Shown: positions 22,201 through 32,053 of the stretch, piece by piece
How the letters are laid out: every line of letters begins with the position of its first letter
Position numbering within the stretch: position 1 is the stretch's first letter
Assembly (NCBI GenBank): GCA_010015675.1
Contig: ML976992.1
Coordinates: forward strand, 1,014,358-1,065,157
Source of the DNA: Byssothecium circinans
Taxonomy: Eukaryota; Ascomycota; Dothideomycetes; Pleosporales; Massarinaceae
Reading direction: 5' to 3'
Length of the DNA: 50,800 nucleotides
The notes under the pieces: generated by a model
Told to the model about the DNA's origin: nothing
What the model saw: only the letters and a program-made list of their open reading frames with translations
The model's database searches: none
Position numbers and translations under genes: made by a program

Positions 22201-23890
22201 TCTTAGTCAAACCGCCTTTTCGACTGTCAGAATTCCTCTTGCGTCATTCTCGGGTCTCGATAAAGCAGCCATCAGCCGCATCACGCTCCAAAACTTCACA
22301 CCCAACGGCGGTTCCGCTGCTAGCAACTTCACAGTGCGATGGATCTCCCTCTTAGGAGGACCTGTTCCTGGTGCGACTGGCCAATGTAAGCGTGCCTCTG
22401 GCTACGTCGTGTTGGACTTCTGCGATCCGAACGAGTTCGCCCTGCAGAAGAACGCTTTGGACGCTCCCTTCTCGGATGACAACACGATGGCAACCTACAG
22501 TGAAAACGTCAACGGATCCGTCAACCTCGTCCCTACCAATGCAGCCTCGTACTTCTACACACTGTTTACCCCGACACCCGGTTGCGCAACAGTAAACGGA
22601 ACCTACGACGCAATCCAACTCGCCGTCTCTGGCCCACCGGGCGCGACAGCCGACGTCGGTTTCAGATATGGCACTACGAGCTGTACTGGGGGCGTCACGA
22701 CATCTTACGTCCCGATCACTTTCAGCGGCGCGATGGCACAAATCACCATACCCTTCTCCCGCTTCCCGTCTAGTTTCAACCAGAACAACATCCAGTCATT
22801 CAGTATGACCAATTTTAGCGCGCCTGGCTCAACATATAATGTCTACTCTTTGACCTTCGTCGGTCCGGCCAACAGCGCAGGCTGTGGACGTTGCTCCGGT
22901 ACGCTGGTCAATACTTGCACCTTCACATCCGCGGTGCCAACCGCGAACAAGCTCTTGGGTGCGATGAGCGACGACGCATCTCTCACTACCTACACTACTC
23001 AAAACGATGGCTCCCTCAGCTTTGGTACCAACGCTGGCGCATACTGGTACACGAATCTCGGATCCGCCCTATGTTACAATGCGAACACAGTCAACGCAAC
23101 CGGTATAGAGCTCTCAGTCGCGGCTCCGCCTGGTACTACATTTGCTGTTGCACTGCGCTGGTCGACTGATGTTGCATGCACAACGAGCTCCCCGGCAACA
23201 ACGGTTGCCATCACTGACTACCTGACGTTTGCCGGCAGCACAAATTACCAGCTCGCCCAAATTCCGTTCAGTGCCTTCCCTGGCGTCGACACCAACAGGA
23301 TCAGAAGCATTGCTCTTGCTGGCTTCAATCCCGCGGACGTCGATGTGAAGCTTGGCTGCGTCAGTTTGGCCTCTTTCGCGGTTGCACCGCCGGCAAGTAC
23401 TTGCACATGCCCGGCATACGCATGGTTGAACTACTGCATCACCGGTGTCGCCGACCGTAACGCCTTGGGCAATGTCCAGAGCGACGATGGAACGATGCGC
23501 ACACCCCCAGCTCTCAACGACGGCGCTCTGGAGCTGAAACCCGCTGCCGCAGGCGATTCTTACTGGTACTCGAATCTAAACTGTCTCGACGCCTCTGCAT
23601 CCACTACGCTGTACTTGAACGTCACAGCCCCAGCGGGTACGAGCTTCAATATCGAACTCCAAAGCAAGGGCAGTGCCTGCGGAAACCCTGGAGTCATCCG
23701 TGCCGCGGTGGTGTCCTCTTCGTATGCAGCCATGACAGGAAGTTCTGTCATCGTAAGCATTCCGCTTTCGGCGTTCACGATTCAGGACGGTACGTTCAGC
23801 TTGACAACGCTTTTCTCTGTTGCAATAATCACTTTCACGGACAATTCAGCAACGTACAGCCTCAATTGCGCGTACTTTGGGACGACGTAG
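19223..23890 (+). CDS. Giant secreted NodB-like polysaccharide deacetylase with repeat modules
   Basis: A single exon encodes 1,555 aa. The signal peptide MHSFTFLLPLVALLQLCLA starts at the second Met (codon 7), so the true start may be 19241. Residues about 50-310 form an N-terminal domain (GLIIFVPSYGDDPNWLPL). Residues about 315-650 resemble a NodB/CE4-fold deacetylase: TTTWDID with D322 and D324 (motif 1), GSHSVSHS with H392 and H396 (metal-binding HxxxH), RPG at 487-489, and LLIHPSD with H583 (last motif). This layout, with an N-terminal accessory domain, recalls fungal CE18/Agd3-type deacetylases of cationic exopolysaccharide, but I cannot assign the family firmly. From about 714 to 1,555 there are five related beta-rich modules starting near 714, 887, 1065, 1225 and 1394. 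Each has a D-N/D-G...T start, a FYVELVT- or FAVALRWS-like strand, an IPxSxF segment and paired cysteines. They probably bind carbohydrate. Numerous N-glycosylation sequons. Extracellular cell-wall or matrix polysaccharide modification is inferred. Confidence 0.8.
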   Translation: MKEAEDMHSFTFLLPLVALLQLCLAISSPDIYSLTQPAGESPDLGESSRSPTIPSQSRHIDGPDSGLIIFVPSYGDDPNWLPLTLSLKTVGLQVKVITTLSIPPKYQPLLIYTPPSVTYSPSTADVTALTSFVADGGVLIFMNQIPTALQKLAGVSESTVHTQGLRSAIKLANGEVNKQSLLGFDFTNAYDITMPFFDNTTATGLINVGYKPHNCSQILGNYLIRTGNVESLDTSTTNVAITKHKPTSTSGYVYCFGMDLGYLYIQAQNEGGNYAPWYDGHYYSGYDIANRMIKNIVTSSAHFVSLWSVPYNKGLAFTTTWDIDTYVSYPHGQGMAAAALERGAAGNLNLHTKYITDAYEKAYFQYGVPYIYQITGFRNGPDGYPFIDFGSHSVSHSPNAVEFPYGSRAERFIQGTTSGYAPSVYQCGPMPNGTPDNGQTCIQGGTSGLSFWTSGGSASGEVRVSAYLIRQLLQQSFGTNYNLTTYRPGNLAWNRYQATHCVANGIIGGSSCAANFHLTHLPFQVLHNRESFAELPYYEFPLQWSDGDGNMSSADFPGSDFRMQVDDMKLMARYGGHYNLLIHPSDAVLDKIQIQRAFHDAVRPFAVFFNQTGIANWWTIRDRAVATITAASNTSVTMTVRLDGPAEGLTLQVPRTYAFESTSGDLSVCQQLSYDKQTNAIVLRNTAQGLFTLNFGVGTPSASQSTCPNFTPQPLKECIAWDVSIDDFLDLYFYNRGINLLLLQTVASGLSTNNVDGRLQLVASTNTGINSYYTEISRFCFDATNYTHVYFDMVAPAGSKFYVELVTYDASCQNAVASETYLDVTDYAAADGRNHTVTIPISDFRSVDLTHVRGIRIGNISPAQTPIYIDNIKLQKRCHTAPGEDRTRGLAIESFQNVDRWITGINNIFGQTDTDNSMTFAKLSELGRMQLLPSSATSHIYTSTVVNGVKLDASTYTDISISVRGPTDGSFDIVLTSGTSNTNATINTSAQALLSQTAFSTVRIPLASFSGLDKAAISRITLQNFTPNGGSAASNFTVRWISLLGGPVPGATGQCKRASGYVVLDFCDPNEFALQKNALDAPFSDDNTMATYSENVNGSVNLVPTNAASYFYTLFTPTPGCATVNGTYDAIQLAVSGPPGATADVGFRYGTTSCTGGVTTSYVPITFSGAMAQITIPFSRFPSSFNQNNIQSFSMTNFSAPGSTYNVYSLTFVGPANSAGCGRCSGTLVNTCTFTSAVPTANKLLGAMSDDASLTTYTTQNDGSLSFGTNAGAYWYTNLGSALCYNANTVNATGIELSVAAPPGTTFAVALRWSTDVACTTSSPATTVAITDYLTFAGSTNYQLAQIPFSAFPGVDTNRIRSIALAGFNPADVDVKLGCVSLASFAVAPPASTCTCPAYAWLNYCITGVADRNALGNVQSDDGTMRTPPALNDGALELKPAAAGDSYWYSNLNCLDASASTTLYLNVTAPAGTSFNIELQSKGSACGNPGVIRAAVVSSSYAAMTGSSVIVSIPLSAFTIQDGTFSLTTLFSVAIITFTDNSATYSLNCAYFGTT

Positions 23891-25164
23891 GAAAAAAGTT
23901 CTTTTATTTGAGGGTTAAGGGTGGAGGATGGTGTTGGAGGAAGGTATCTCTCGTAATGTCATGTAGATTCGTAATAGGAAATTGTCGAAATTCTCTCCTC
24001 TGTGTGAGAAATATAGCTTCGCTCTTACTCATGCTCTCGTCGTGCAGGATCCTACCGTGAACAGTCCTCCGAATACATCGCCATCACTTGTATCACTATC
24101 CATTCATCGCTACTTTATTCACACTAGCCCTACGGCATATTTCACCATCATTTCATCACGATAGGAGAATTTCGTAATGTAAGATGTTGATATCAATGTC
24201 ATCGTTTGACTGGCTGTCATCTATGTGGAGCACGCAAAGAGCACGAAAACGGCCACCTCAACATCCGCGGCTCCTTCCTCGGAGGAAGAAATTTTGGAGC
24301 CTTCAATCATTGACTTTCCCAGGCATTATTCCTACAAAGCGGGAAACAGTATAGTCTTGTCAAGCGCTCTAGTCGTATTCCTACATTGCTGCGTCCAACG
24401 CGCTCTAGCAGTATTCCAACCGCAGATCCTGGTTGAAGCTATCCTCTGCGCTCTGGATAAGTTAACCTCATAACAAGCGGATCTTGTTTTCACGAATTCC
24501 AAAGGCAGCTTGATGCGGTTGAAGATGGCGGGCAATCCGCTGCGAGGTTGAGGCAGTGTGGGTAGCAGAACTGAAGGATTTCGAGGCGAAGTATTCTATG
24601 AATGGACGCGGAGGCTTTTTGGAGCTAGTAGATACTTTGACGGAGTATCACTCGCAGGCTGATGGGAGATTCTTAGTGGCGAAAGATTTTCAATCATGTT
24701 ACTCAATAGTTGGTGGCTGAAGGGAACATGTGGATGAGAGATGTAAACAGCAGCCTTTAGGCTTGTAATGTTTGTAATCGGCGCATATTCATCTGACATA
24801 GAACTCGTATGATTGATTCCGTGCTAACACCAGACTCTTCCGGTGTTTGTCCGTTGGAATCCTACCAAGACCTTCCAACACAACAAGCGAATTCTTCCCT
24901 TTTTTTCAGAGTGAAAATGAGTTTCGCGAACTCGTTCCCAGGGCCCGTGCAATTCCCGTACGAGAATCTTTCATATCCAATATATCCGGGGCTTCAACTT
25001 AGCCTGACGAATTATATTGCGCATTTTTGTGCTTCTTCAGCTGTAATCTTGCTTACTTCCGGTGTTCGTCCGGGCCCTTTCCCCCACTAAACCTCTCTCA
25101 ATGTAGATAAATACAGTGACACCTCGATTATTTGAGTAAATGGCGTACATAAATCGAAGTTGCC
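23891..25164. other. Intergenic region between deacetylase and SDR genes
   Basis: No gene is supported. The frame at 24225-24473 (plus) and frames downstream of it have protein-like stretches but no family match or splice model. They could be remnants of an old gene. The final 100 bases are the leader of the SDR gene. Confidence 0.4.
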
Positions 25165-26228
25165 ATGGTATCCCTTCCCATCGTCAAAGCGTCCAATGCG
25201 CGCATCCCCACAGAACTCCCCGCTCGACTCGTCGCAGTCTTCGCCGGAGCGACCACCGGCATCGGCGAAGCGACATTGAAAACGTTCGTCAGATACGCTG
25301 TTGCACCTCGCATCTACTTTCTTGCGCGGTCACCAAGCTCAGCTGAGCGTGTTGCAACGGAATGCAGGGAAGTGAACCCGAAAGCGCAATTCGAGATCAT
25401 CACAGCGGATCTGAGTTCGGTAAAGGAGACGGACGCAGCTTGCGACGTGATCAAGAAGAAGGAGAAGGCGGTCAACTTGATTGTTTTATCGATGGGAGAA
25501 ATCATTCTTGATCGCAGGTGTACGTCCCACTCACATGGCAATGTTGGATCACGACTAAAATGTGCGCAGTGTCAACGGAGGGACTTCACTATTTCATGGG
25601 GACTGTATACTACAATCGAATCCGCATCCCTCAGAACCTTCTCAATGAGCTCACCACAGCGGGAAACACCAGCCAACTTGCACGCGTCGTAAACATCGCC
25701 GGTGGTACCAAAGAAGGTGATATCGACACATCCGACCTCGCAGCCTTGCGCATACCATTTCCTAAAATTCGAGGTCACCTTGCAAGCATGAACACTCTGG
25801 CGCTGGAGTCACTCGCCGAACAAGCCCCAGCCGTGACCTTCATTCACGACTTTCCCGGAGCGATATTGACGCCTCTATTGAATAATGTGCCTGGCTTGAT
25901 GGGAGTCCTGATGCGGATGATGGGTCTTGTACATTGGTTGTTCGCGCGGTGGCTTTGCGTTCCCATCGAAGAGAGTGGTGAAAGGCACGTGTATCTGGCT
26001 ACAAGTGGGAGATACGCACCAAAGGAAGGAAATGCCTCTGGGCTCGAGCTCGATCACGGTGCGCAGGGAAGTGAAGATGCAGGTGGCGGGGTGTATACGG
26101 TCGACTGGGATTGCGAAGGCCCGCCGAAACGAGTAGTCCATGTGTTGACAGCACTGAGAAAGAAAGGCGTGAAAGACTTGGTATGGGAGCATACGACCAG
26201 TGAGTTTGAAAGAATTCAACTTGGCTAG
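25165..26228 (+). CDS. Short-chain dehydrogenase/reductase, atypical active site
   Basis: Exons 25165-25519 and 25570-26228 (intron 50 nt, donor GTACGT) give 337 aa. The N-terminal Rossmann motif is present as VFAGATTGIGEATLKTF (T-G-x3-G-I-G variant) and the cofactor-binding acidic position as TADLSSV. A NIAGGT segment stands where SDRs have the catalytic Ser strand. I do not see the classic Y-x3-K pair; the equivalent region reads FPKIRGHLASMNTLALESL, as in a group of fungal SDR-like proteins that align over the fold but lack the tyrosine. It may be a reductase with altered chemistry or a non-catalytic member. The C-terminus is rich in hydrophobic segments (LMGVLMRMMGLVHWLFARWL), so membrane association is possible. 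The frame is intact. Confidence 0.8.
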
Positions 26229-26779
26229 TAGTTTGAGTAGGAATTTTTTGTTGTAAGGACCTCGGGTTATATTGGGGATGACGTATCGTACGGCGTAACC
26301 GGGAAGAATCTGGTTGACATTTTGGAAATTTTGTCTTTTTAACAACCATTCTATTTTAAGACCTTAGTCTTATAACGTTAAAAATTCCCGTGACACCCGC
26401 CTCCTAGAATGCGTTCTAATCTCTTAGTACGTTAATATAGTGATAAACCAATTCGAGATTAAGCCGTTCTAGCGAGAATTGAGTAGCTCCACAGCGGATA
26501 TTAAAATCGCATCTTTAGTGTTCTCCATACAAGGGAGTATAAGGAAGCAAAGAAACGTAAGAGACTCGATAAACGTTTCATATAAGTGAATCTTTGAGAG
26601 CACATTAAATACTGGTGATACAAAAGTACAAGATGCAGTCTTGAAATGAACGGGTAAACACCCTGTTGTAACCCAGAGCCCGTTGCCCTTTCGTAATGCG
26701 AAGGCACTTACGCTTCCCAATGACCTTCAACGGTTCGACACCAAGGGGTCTGCCATGCTCCAGCGATGTAAACGTACCC
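26229..26779. other. AT-rich intergenic stretch
   Basis: No gene supported. The 26340-26470 part is AT-rich with many TTA/TAA words (TCTTATAACGTTAAAAATT, TAGTACGTTAATATAG) and resembles the mutated repeat DNA at 33.3 kb. It may be a small remnant of a RIP-affected repeat. Confidence 0.4.
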
Positions 26780-27905
26780 TCAAACACGATCGATACCCTT
26801 ATGCGACCCTGTTGGGATTTTTAAAGGCGGATCCTCAATGTGTTCGTTGCTTAAATTTGGGTTCCATCCCATATCCAATTCTTCCATGCAGTCATTAGAT
26901 GTTCCCTTCCTCGCCAGTCGGTGAGCGCCTTCCGAGTCTGGAGTTCGCAGTCGCCTGGGGGAGGATTTTGATTCCAAGGATACTAGAGAGTGTGCGCCTT
27001 CCGTGATACCTTTTTTGACGAAGGTGAAGATGCTTGGGAGGCACACACTCACGATTGATATTGGGGTTTCGGCGAAAAGCCATTCTCCGATGGGGATGAT
27101 GTTGTCTGCTGGCAGTGTCAGCCCAGGAATAGCAGATACATTATCAACGCCCCAACAATGAAGTCCTACTAACAGGTGAAATAAAGTTGGAGCTCGTGCC
27201 CCGCACGGATGTTTGCTATAAGCCGACCGATGGAAATGGCGATGACTCTGGATATTTGTCAATTGCCAACAATCTAATCACATGCGAGGAACGAATAGTA
27301 CTTACGCATAACCACAAATGAAGACTGCGAGCACCAGCAGCTTTCTACCCATCGTCAAGTGTAACTCCCACAAACTTGGCAGTGGCATTATAAGTATGAT
27401 TGCATCGATAATCACACTTGAAATTGCGCTGCCCAACCACCAGCGGTAGTAGTCCAAGCACCTCCCTGGTTCTCCAGGGTTCTAAGCCTTGCTAATCGGC
27501 TTGCACTGCTAGATTACCGAAAGTATAGCAAACAAGATCCAAGCAATCACGAGGGTACCGACGGCCCATAACGCGTTCGCAAACTTGCGACTAACCTTAA
27601 ATATGCGGGCATAGAAACACAGTGAGGAAAGCTTGGGCAAGGATATTCCGACGTCATAGAGGAAATAGGTTCCGTAGAGGACTTTCAAGCTAGTAACGAG
27701 ATCGTCGGGTGGGACATCGTGTGCGTGTTTTCCTAAGCCGATGGATACCCAGTATATGATCATGGCGCATTGGGTTACGGCCAGAAACTAGCGGGGAGTG
27801 AGTCTGAGCATAGTGCGAAATAGTGATCTGGTATGAGAATATATACCAAAGCTGCTAGAGCCAGCCAGTCATCCCACAAAAGTTGTCGAACAATTTTGCA
27901 GCGAT
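26780..27905 (-). pseudogene. Second decayed rhodopsin-domain (Pth11-like) gene
   Basis: From 5' to 3' on the minus strand: a partial exon ending LLWDDWLALAAL (27900-27850); an exon from about 27789 with FLAVTQCAMIIYWVSIGLGKH, ISLPKLSSLCFYARIF and LWAVGTLVIAWILFAIL; then LHLTMGRKLLVLAVFICGYA; then VIAISIGRLIANIR; then, after a possible 41-nt intron, WGVDNVSAIPGLTLPADN, PIGEWLFAETPIS and a polar tail ending at 26780. Two TAG codons interrupt the conserved loop that reads as x-QCKPISKA-x-NPGEPGRC. The second replaces the conserved Trp, consistent with TGG-to-TAG. No in-frame start codon is found upstream of the WDD exon. This is a recently damaged member of the fungal rhodopsin-domain family. 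Confidence 0.72.
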
Positions 27906-28616
27906 GAGCGATGACAGATGTCGGTCATTAAGGGATATATTTTCTCTCGCCGCTCATCTTTGACCGTGCCGCACGCTTCGATGTTTTGCAATCTACTGAA
28001 AGTCTGAAGGTTGCATAAAGGTCTTAGAATTGGTATGCAGGCTGTGCCGTGGGCATCAACTCACTAGTATGTTGATTGCCGACGGTTCGCGTGATCGGTC
28101 TTTCAGCCCCCAATTTTGTATTGGATGGTTAATGGCTGTTGAGACGTCAAGGCGCTAATAGGATGATGGGGGACCGTTTTCTTGTGGGGGGAATGCTTCG
28201 GGCGTTTTGGTGTTGAAAGGCCGAGGCTCGATAAGGGAACCTTCTACTCTGTATGGACGTGGGTCTTCTCTTCACGATGGAAACATACGAGTGGATAGAG
28301 AAATTTCATGGACTGTTTGTCAAAATCGGGGTCAACGACCACAGGCACACCGAATCAACGAATCCCACAGCTATCAAAACAAGCACTGCGATTAGTTGGA
28401 AAAATTGAGAGTCTCTGATTGAAGGGCGAAGGAAATTGTTCTTGGAATTTGTCATTGAAACCTTTACATATTGAGATAAAATAATCGCGCGCAGCCAGGA
28501 CGCTGCACCAAGCAAAAAGGTTTTGGGGGACTCAACTCTAGCATTATTAAAGTGCGTTTCTGGGTTTCACGCGGCAAAGTAATCAGATTCACCCAACCAT
28601 TCGCAGCCAGAGACAT
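27906..28616. other. Intergenic region, no gene supported
   Basis: I find nothing codable here. The lost 5' end of the decayed rhodopsin-domain gene should lie in 27906-28100 but is not recognisable. Confidence 0.4.
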
Positions 28617-29604
28617 CTAACCCAAACGCACTTTGAGCGATATGCCATTGTCAATAACAAGGGCTTGTCCGGTGATATAACTGGCTGCAGGGCTACAAAG
28701 GAAAACTATAGTTTCAGAGACCTCATCTGGCATCGCCATCCTTCCGCAAGGAACCGCTTTTTGAATCAGTCCTTCCAGTTGCGGATTCCTTTCTCGCTCG
28801 GCATCGGTCATTGCGCTCACCACTCAGGTCGGGCACACCATATTGGCCCTTATACCAAGCCGGCCACCCTCCAATGCTATGCTGTGTAAGCGAGAGGCTT
28901 TTACTTTGCGGATGATGAAGTTATCGTACCTGCGGTTTTGGTGATCGCAGTCACCCCATGTTTGGAAGCGGTGTATGGGATTTTCCCTGGTAGAGGACCC
29001 AACGAGTTCATGGATCCTACATTGACGATGGCACCTCTCCCAATGTCTCTCGTTCCATGGCGGCCCTCAAAGAACCGAGGCTCCTGTGAGCCCATCAATT
29101 TCAAGACTCCCCGATTGCAAAGCAGCGTTCCTTTCATGCTGACATCCACGACCCCGTCGAACCCAGCAAGTGAAACGCCAGATATCATTGTGAATGACTT
29201 CGAGCTAATCTGCGGAGTTAAGTATGATGGGATAAAACATCAAGAGAGGGCTCCTTACCCCCGCGCTATGTACGAAGTTGTCGATTCTCCCATGCTTGCG
29301 CACAGTTTCATCGACCATGTTTTGAACGCTTTCTTCATCTGTGATCTCGACATGGATGGCACAGGCATCATAATTGGGGTTGATCGCGTATCTTTTGCTT
29401 GATTGCGCGGCTTCATGGGCGCCAGAATCATTACTGTCTGCGAAAATGACTCTGCGGGCACCGGATTCTGCGAACGAGAAAGCAGTATCTTTCCCAATTC
29501 CACTTGCAGCCTGCTTTGATCTTAGCAATCTGTCAAAGGCTTATTGAGGCTGGTATACTTGCCCCAGTGATGAGAGCGACTCCCTCCACATTCTTTCCAG
29601 CCAT
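28617..29604 (-). pseudogene. Classical SDR oxidoreductase with one in-frame stop
   Basis: Exons 29604-29563, 29510-29259, 29209-28930 and 28876-28617 total 834 nt (277 codons), all in frame. The first intron uses a GC donor (GCAAGT) and rebuilds LITGAASGIGKDTAF, a perfect TGxxxGIG cofactor motif. Catalytic residues are present: the NVGSMNS serine strand and YTASKHG (Y-x3-K). The C-terminus has the usual PDEVSETIVFLCSPAASYITGQALVIDNG signature of NAD(P)-dependent SDRs. One TGA interrupts the conserved VCPT-x-V segment where homologues commonly have Gly or Trp (TGG-to-TGA is a G-to-A change). Everything else is intact, so the inactivation is probably recent, or the TGA is a sequence error. Confidence 0.75.
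29511..29562 (-). other. GC-AG intron in the SDR gene
   Basis: The intron runs 52 nt from GCAAGT to GCAG on the minus strand. No GT donor nearby gives a correct frame. Using GC joins ITG to AASGIG and restores the invariant SDR glycine motif. GCAAGT is the consensus form of the rare GC donor class. Confidence 0.75.
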
Positions 29605-29697
29605 CGTGAGCAGCGAGCCCTTTATGTAGGTTAAAGACTACCTATGGTAATAAGCCTGGGTCGAGTGGAGATTTGCATGCGGGCTAGGAGATTTAAG

Positions 29698-30250
29698 CTA
29701 GAATATTAATTGCCGCATTGCGTTGATGGGACGATGTATGAGCAATTTCGCGAAGGGTTGCTGTGCCGCCCCATCCTTGGGGTCCTCTCGGTCCGTCGGT
29801 ACATGGATTTTCTGCAGGTTCTTTTCTCCATCCGCTATTCCCGGCCGTAGCCTGAAGTGGAGGGATCTTGTCTCGAGGACTAATTTGATGGCGCTTTCAA
29901 GATACTGCGCAGGGGCCGTGTGCCCGGTTGTGGACATATTCATTGCTTGCATCAACAATCCAACCCCTCAAGCGTAACTGTCGGTGGAAATGCCGACTAA
30001 ATTGAGGATTGAGAAGTCATCCCCAACAACTCTGGGTTCACAAGGTGGCACAAGCGAGTGGCGCCATCGTTCCGGGAATATAGAGTACATACCCTCAGTT
30101 TTTGCAGGCTGCATTGGGAAATAGGAGCGAGAAATGCCTCACCCAGCCATGAGATCTTTCGCAACAATATAAGGACAGACATTTCAGCATCTACCTCCTT
30201 GGCGCCAGGCATCAGCATGTCAAGCCTCCACCCACGGGAAAAGTCTCATG
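29698..30250 (-). pseudogene. Possible remnant of a fungal regulator C-terminus
   Basis: Two minus-strand blocks look coding: SVLILLRKISWLGEAFLAPISQ (30190-30110, followed by a GTATGT donor) and VGDDFSILNLVGISTDSYA (30025-29970). After a TGA, the second continues as GVGLLMQAMNMSTTGHTAPAQYLESAIKLVLETR. The latter resembles C-terminal segments of some fungal specific transcription factors, but I cannot name the family. The TGA and the lack of a DNA-binding domain indicate a fragment. Confidence 0.3.
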
Positions 30251-30351
30251 GATCGCACCGTGTTCATCTGTAAACAAGCATTTCGGAGGAGACGCTTTGA
30301 CGACATAAACATTTTTCCATATACATATTAAACCACCCGTGTGAATCCGCC

Positions 30352-31282
30352 TCACTCCCAAAAACACACGATCCTAGCCTCAACACTCTCTCTCGGTTCC
30401 TCAGCTTTACTCCCCTCCAGCGTGAATGCTGTATGCGGACATCGCCAACCAGGCAAATCCTGCTTTGTATCGAATCCCTTAAACACGACCATTTCACTGG
30501 GCTGCATCTCACTCATATACCACCATTCATGCTCCTGCTCCTCCTTCACATGACTCATAACATAATTCGCGCTCTTGATCCTCGTGCGACTAAACTCACG
30601 TTCCCTTACCTGAAAATCTTCCTCTGGCACAGTCGTTGCGTCGCACACGGCTAAGGGGTCTCTGCGCACTGTCTTCAAGGGGCGCCATGCACCGAGAAAG
30701 GCGAATCGTGAACTGCTGGCGAAAAGGCGGGCGATGTGTGGTGGTAAGTTCAGTTCTGCTTTTGTACCGGAGATGGCGGAGGGGGTGCCAGCGTAGTCGA
30801 CATGTGGATGCCCAGAGGGTATGTCTTGCCAGCGTCCTTGGGCATCGAGGATGCCTCTCTCGGAGGGGGATGAATGGGCGCGGAAAACATGGTTGAAGAC
30901 ATGAATTGTTGATGCGCCTGTCCTGTCGCATTGTTTAGCTATTCTGGTTTGTGGGTCTGGGTTGGCATGCAGCTGTATACAGTTTTTTTGCGACATCTTC
31001 CAGCTCCGGATAGTACTCGTGCTTCACAGTCTCTTCGCTATCTTTGCTGGACACCCGAGTCTTTGGAGGCAGTCGCACGAATTGGAATCCATGCACGTCA
31101 AGATCAAATTTCTTGTCAGTCGTCCGCACGTCGCGAATTATCATGGGGCGCGTGAATTCGTCGCTCTGGCCTAAGTATCGTGCCTTCCATGCTGATGTGG
31201 GTATTGGGGTGCCGAGGGCTGGGAAGTAGTTTATGTCGGCAACGATGTCGCTGCTGGGCGGATCGCGAGAAGGGTTGCCCAT
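30352..31282 (-). CDS. AsaB/GA4-desaturase-family Fe(II) oxygenase
   Basis: Exon 1 is 31282-30981; after a very short 37-nt intron (GTATAC...ACCAG) exon 2 is 30943-30352. Together they give 297 aa in frame. The family (CmcJ/AsaB-like, often annotated hydroxylase/desaturase or GA4 desaturase) is shown by the start DIVADINYFPALGTPIPTSA, the DVRTTDKKFDLDVHGFQFVRL block, ASTIHVFNHVFRAHS, HPHVDYAG (H-x-D iron ligands), and near the C-terminus PHTAF followed by an R-x-S-x-E-x-R segment (RESVEARIV). Members often act in specialised-metabolite pathways, using Fe(II). An alternative to the short intron is a one-base length error in the seven-A run at 30983-30989, which also links the two frames. The protein lies between damaged oxidoreductases. 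Confidence 0.72.
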
Positions 31283-32053
31283 GACAGAATGAATGAAAAT
31301 GTAGGCTTGAACAGTTGGATTGACAGAGGGGATAGCGAATCAGTCGTGAATTGTATGTTGTTCCTAAGCATTCGAAGTAAAAAGTATCTGATTGGGCATG
31401 ATTGCGGATCCGCTGCATGCGCTTGATGAGGGGTACTACGGCAGCCGATAACGAAGGTTTCTAATGCGGGGGTTTCCTAGGCTGATATAAACTTCTGATA
31501 TAATATTAAACGTTAGAGTGGGTAGCTAGGCTAAGGTAGGCCAAGATTTACTCTGCAGGGAGCTGCTAAGCCTAACCTTATTTTACTTTACTCTATATTA
31601 ATATGGTCTGATGTCTCCTAAATCTTGTCGAGACGGATAAGATGACGCAAGGATTCAAGATGTAGCACGGTGAGATGATCCACTCAATGCTTCTGTGTCG
31701 AGACTGCCCAATGTGTCGTCCTCTCATTACCAGGCCACAACGCACTTCACTCCATCACACTCTCCAAATCCTCCCCTCACTTTACGCTCGCCTAAATCTC
31801 CCCACTCAGATCCGCCTCGAGCTGCTCCTCATAAGCACGGTGCCCATCGGTGAGAAACCCTAGTCGACTCGCGCTCTTCAGATTCCAAGGCTCGGCAGTC
31901 AAGGCTCATCATATCCTTGTTTATTTAAGTTCATCACCATCCCGGTCACCATTGCGCAGTCGAGATCATTTCAGCTTTCACATATACACTGAACTCTTGT
32001 CGTAATAACCATATTAGCTGATTCGAAACTTGCTTCCTTGATAATCATTCCTC
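31283..32053. other. Intergenic region with a small AT-rich repeat remnant
   Basis: No gene supported. The stretch 31480-31615 is locally AT-rich, with TA-rich words and no CpA-rich sequence, and looks like a RIP-affected repeat fragment. The last 150 bases are the CT-rich leader of the 32054 gene. Confidence 0.4.
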
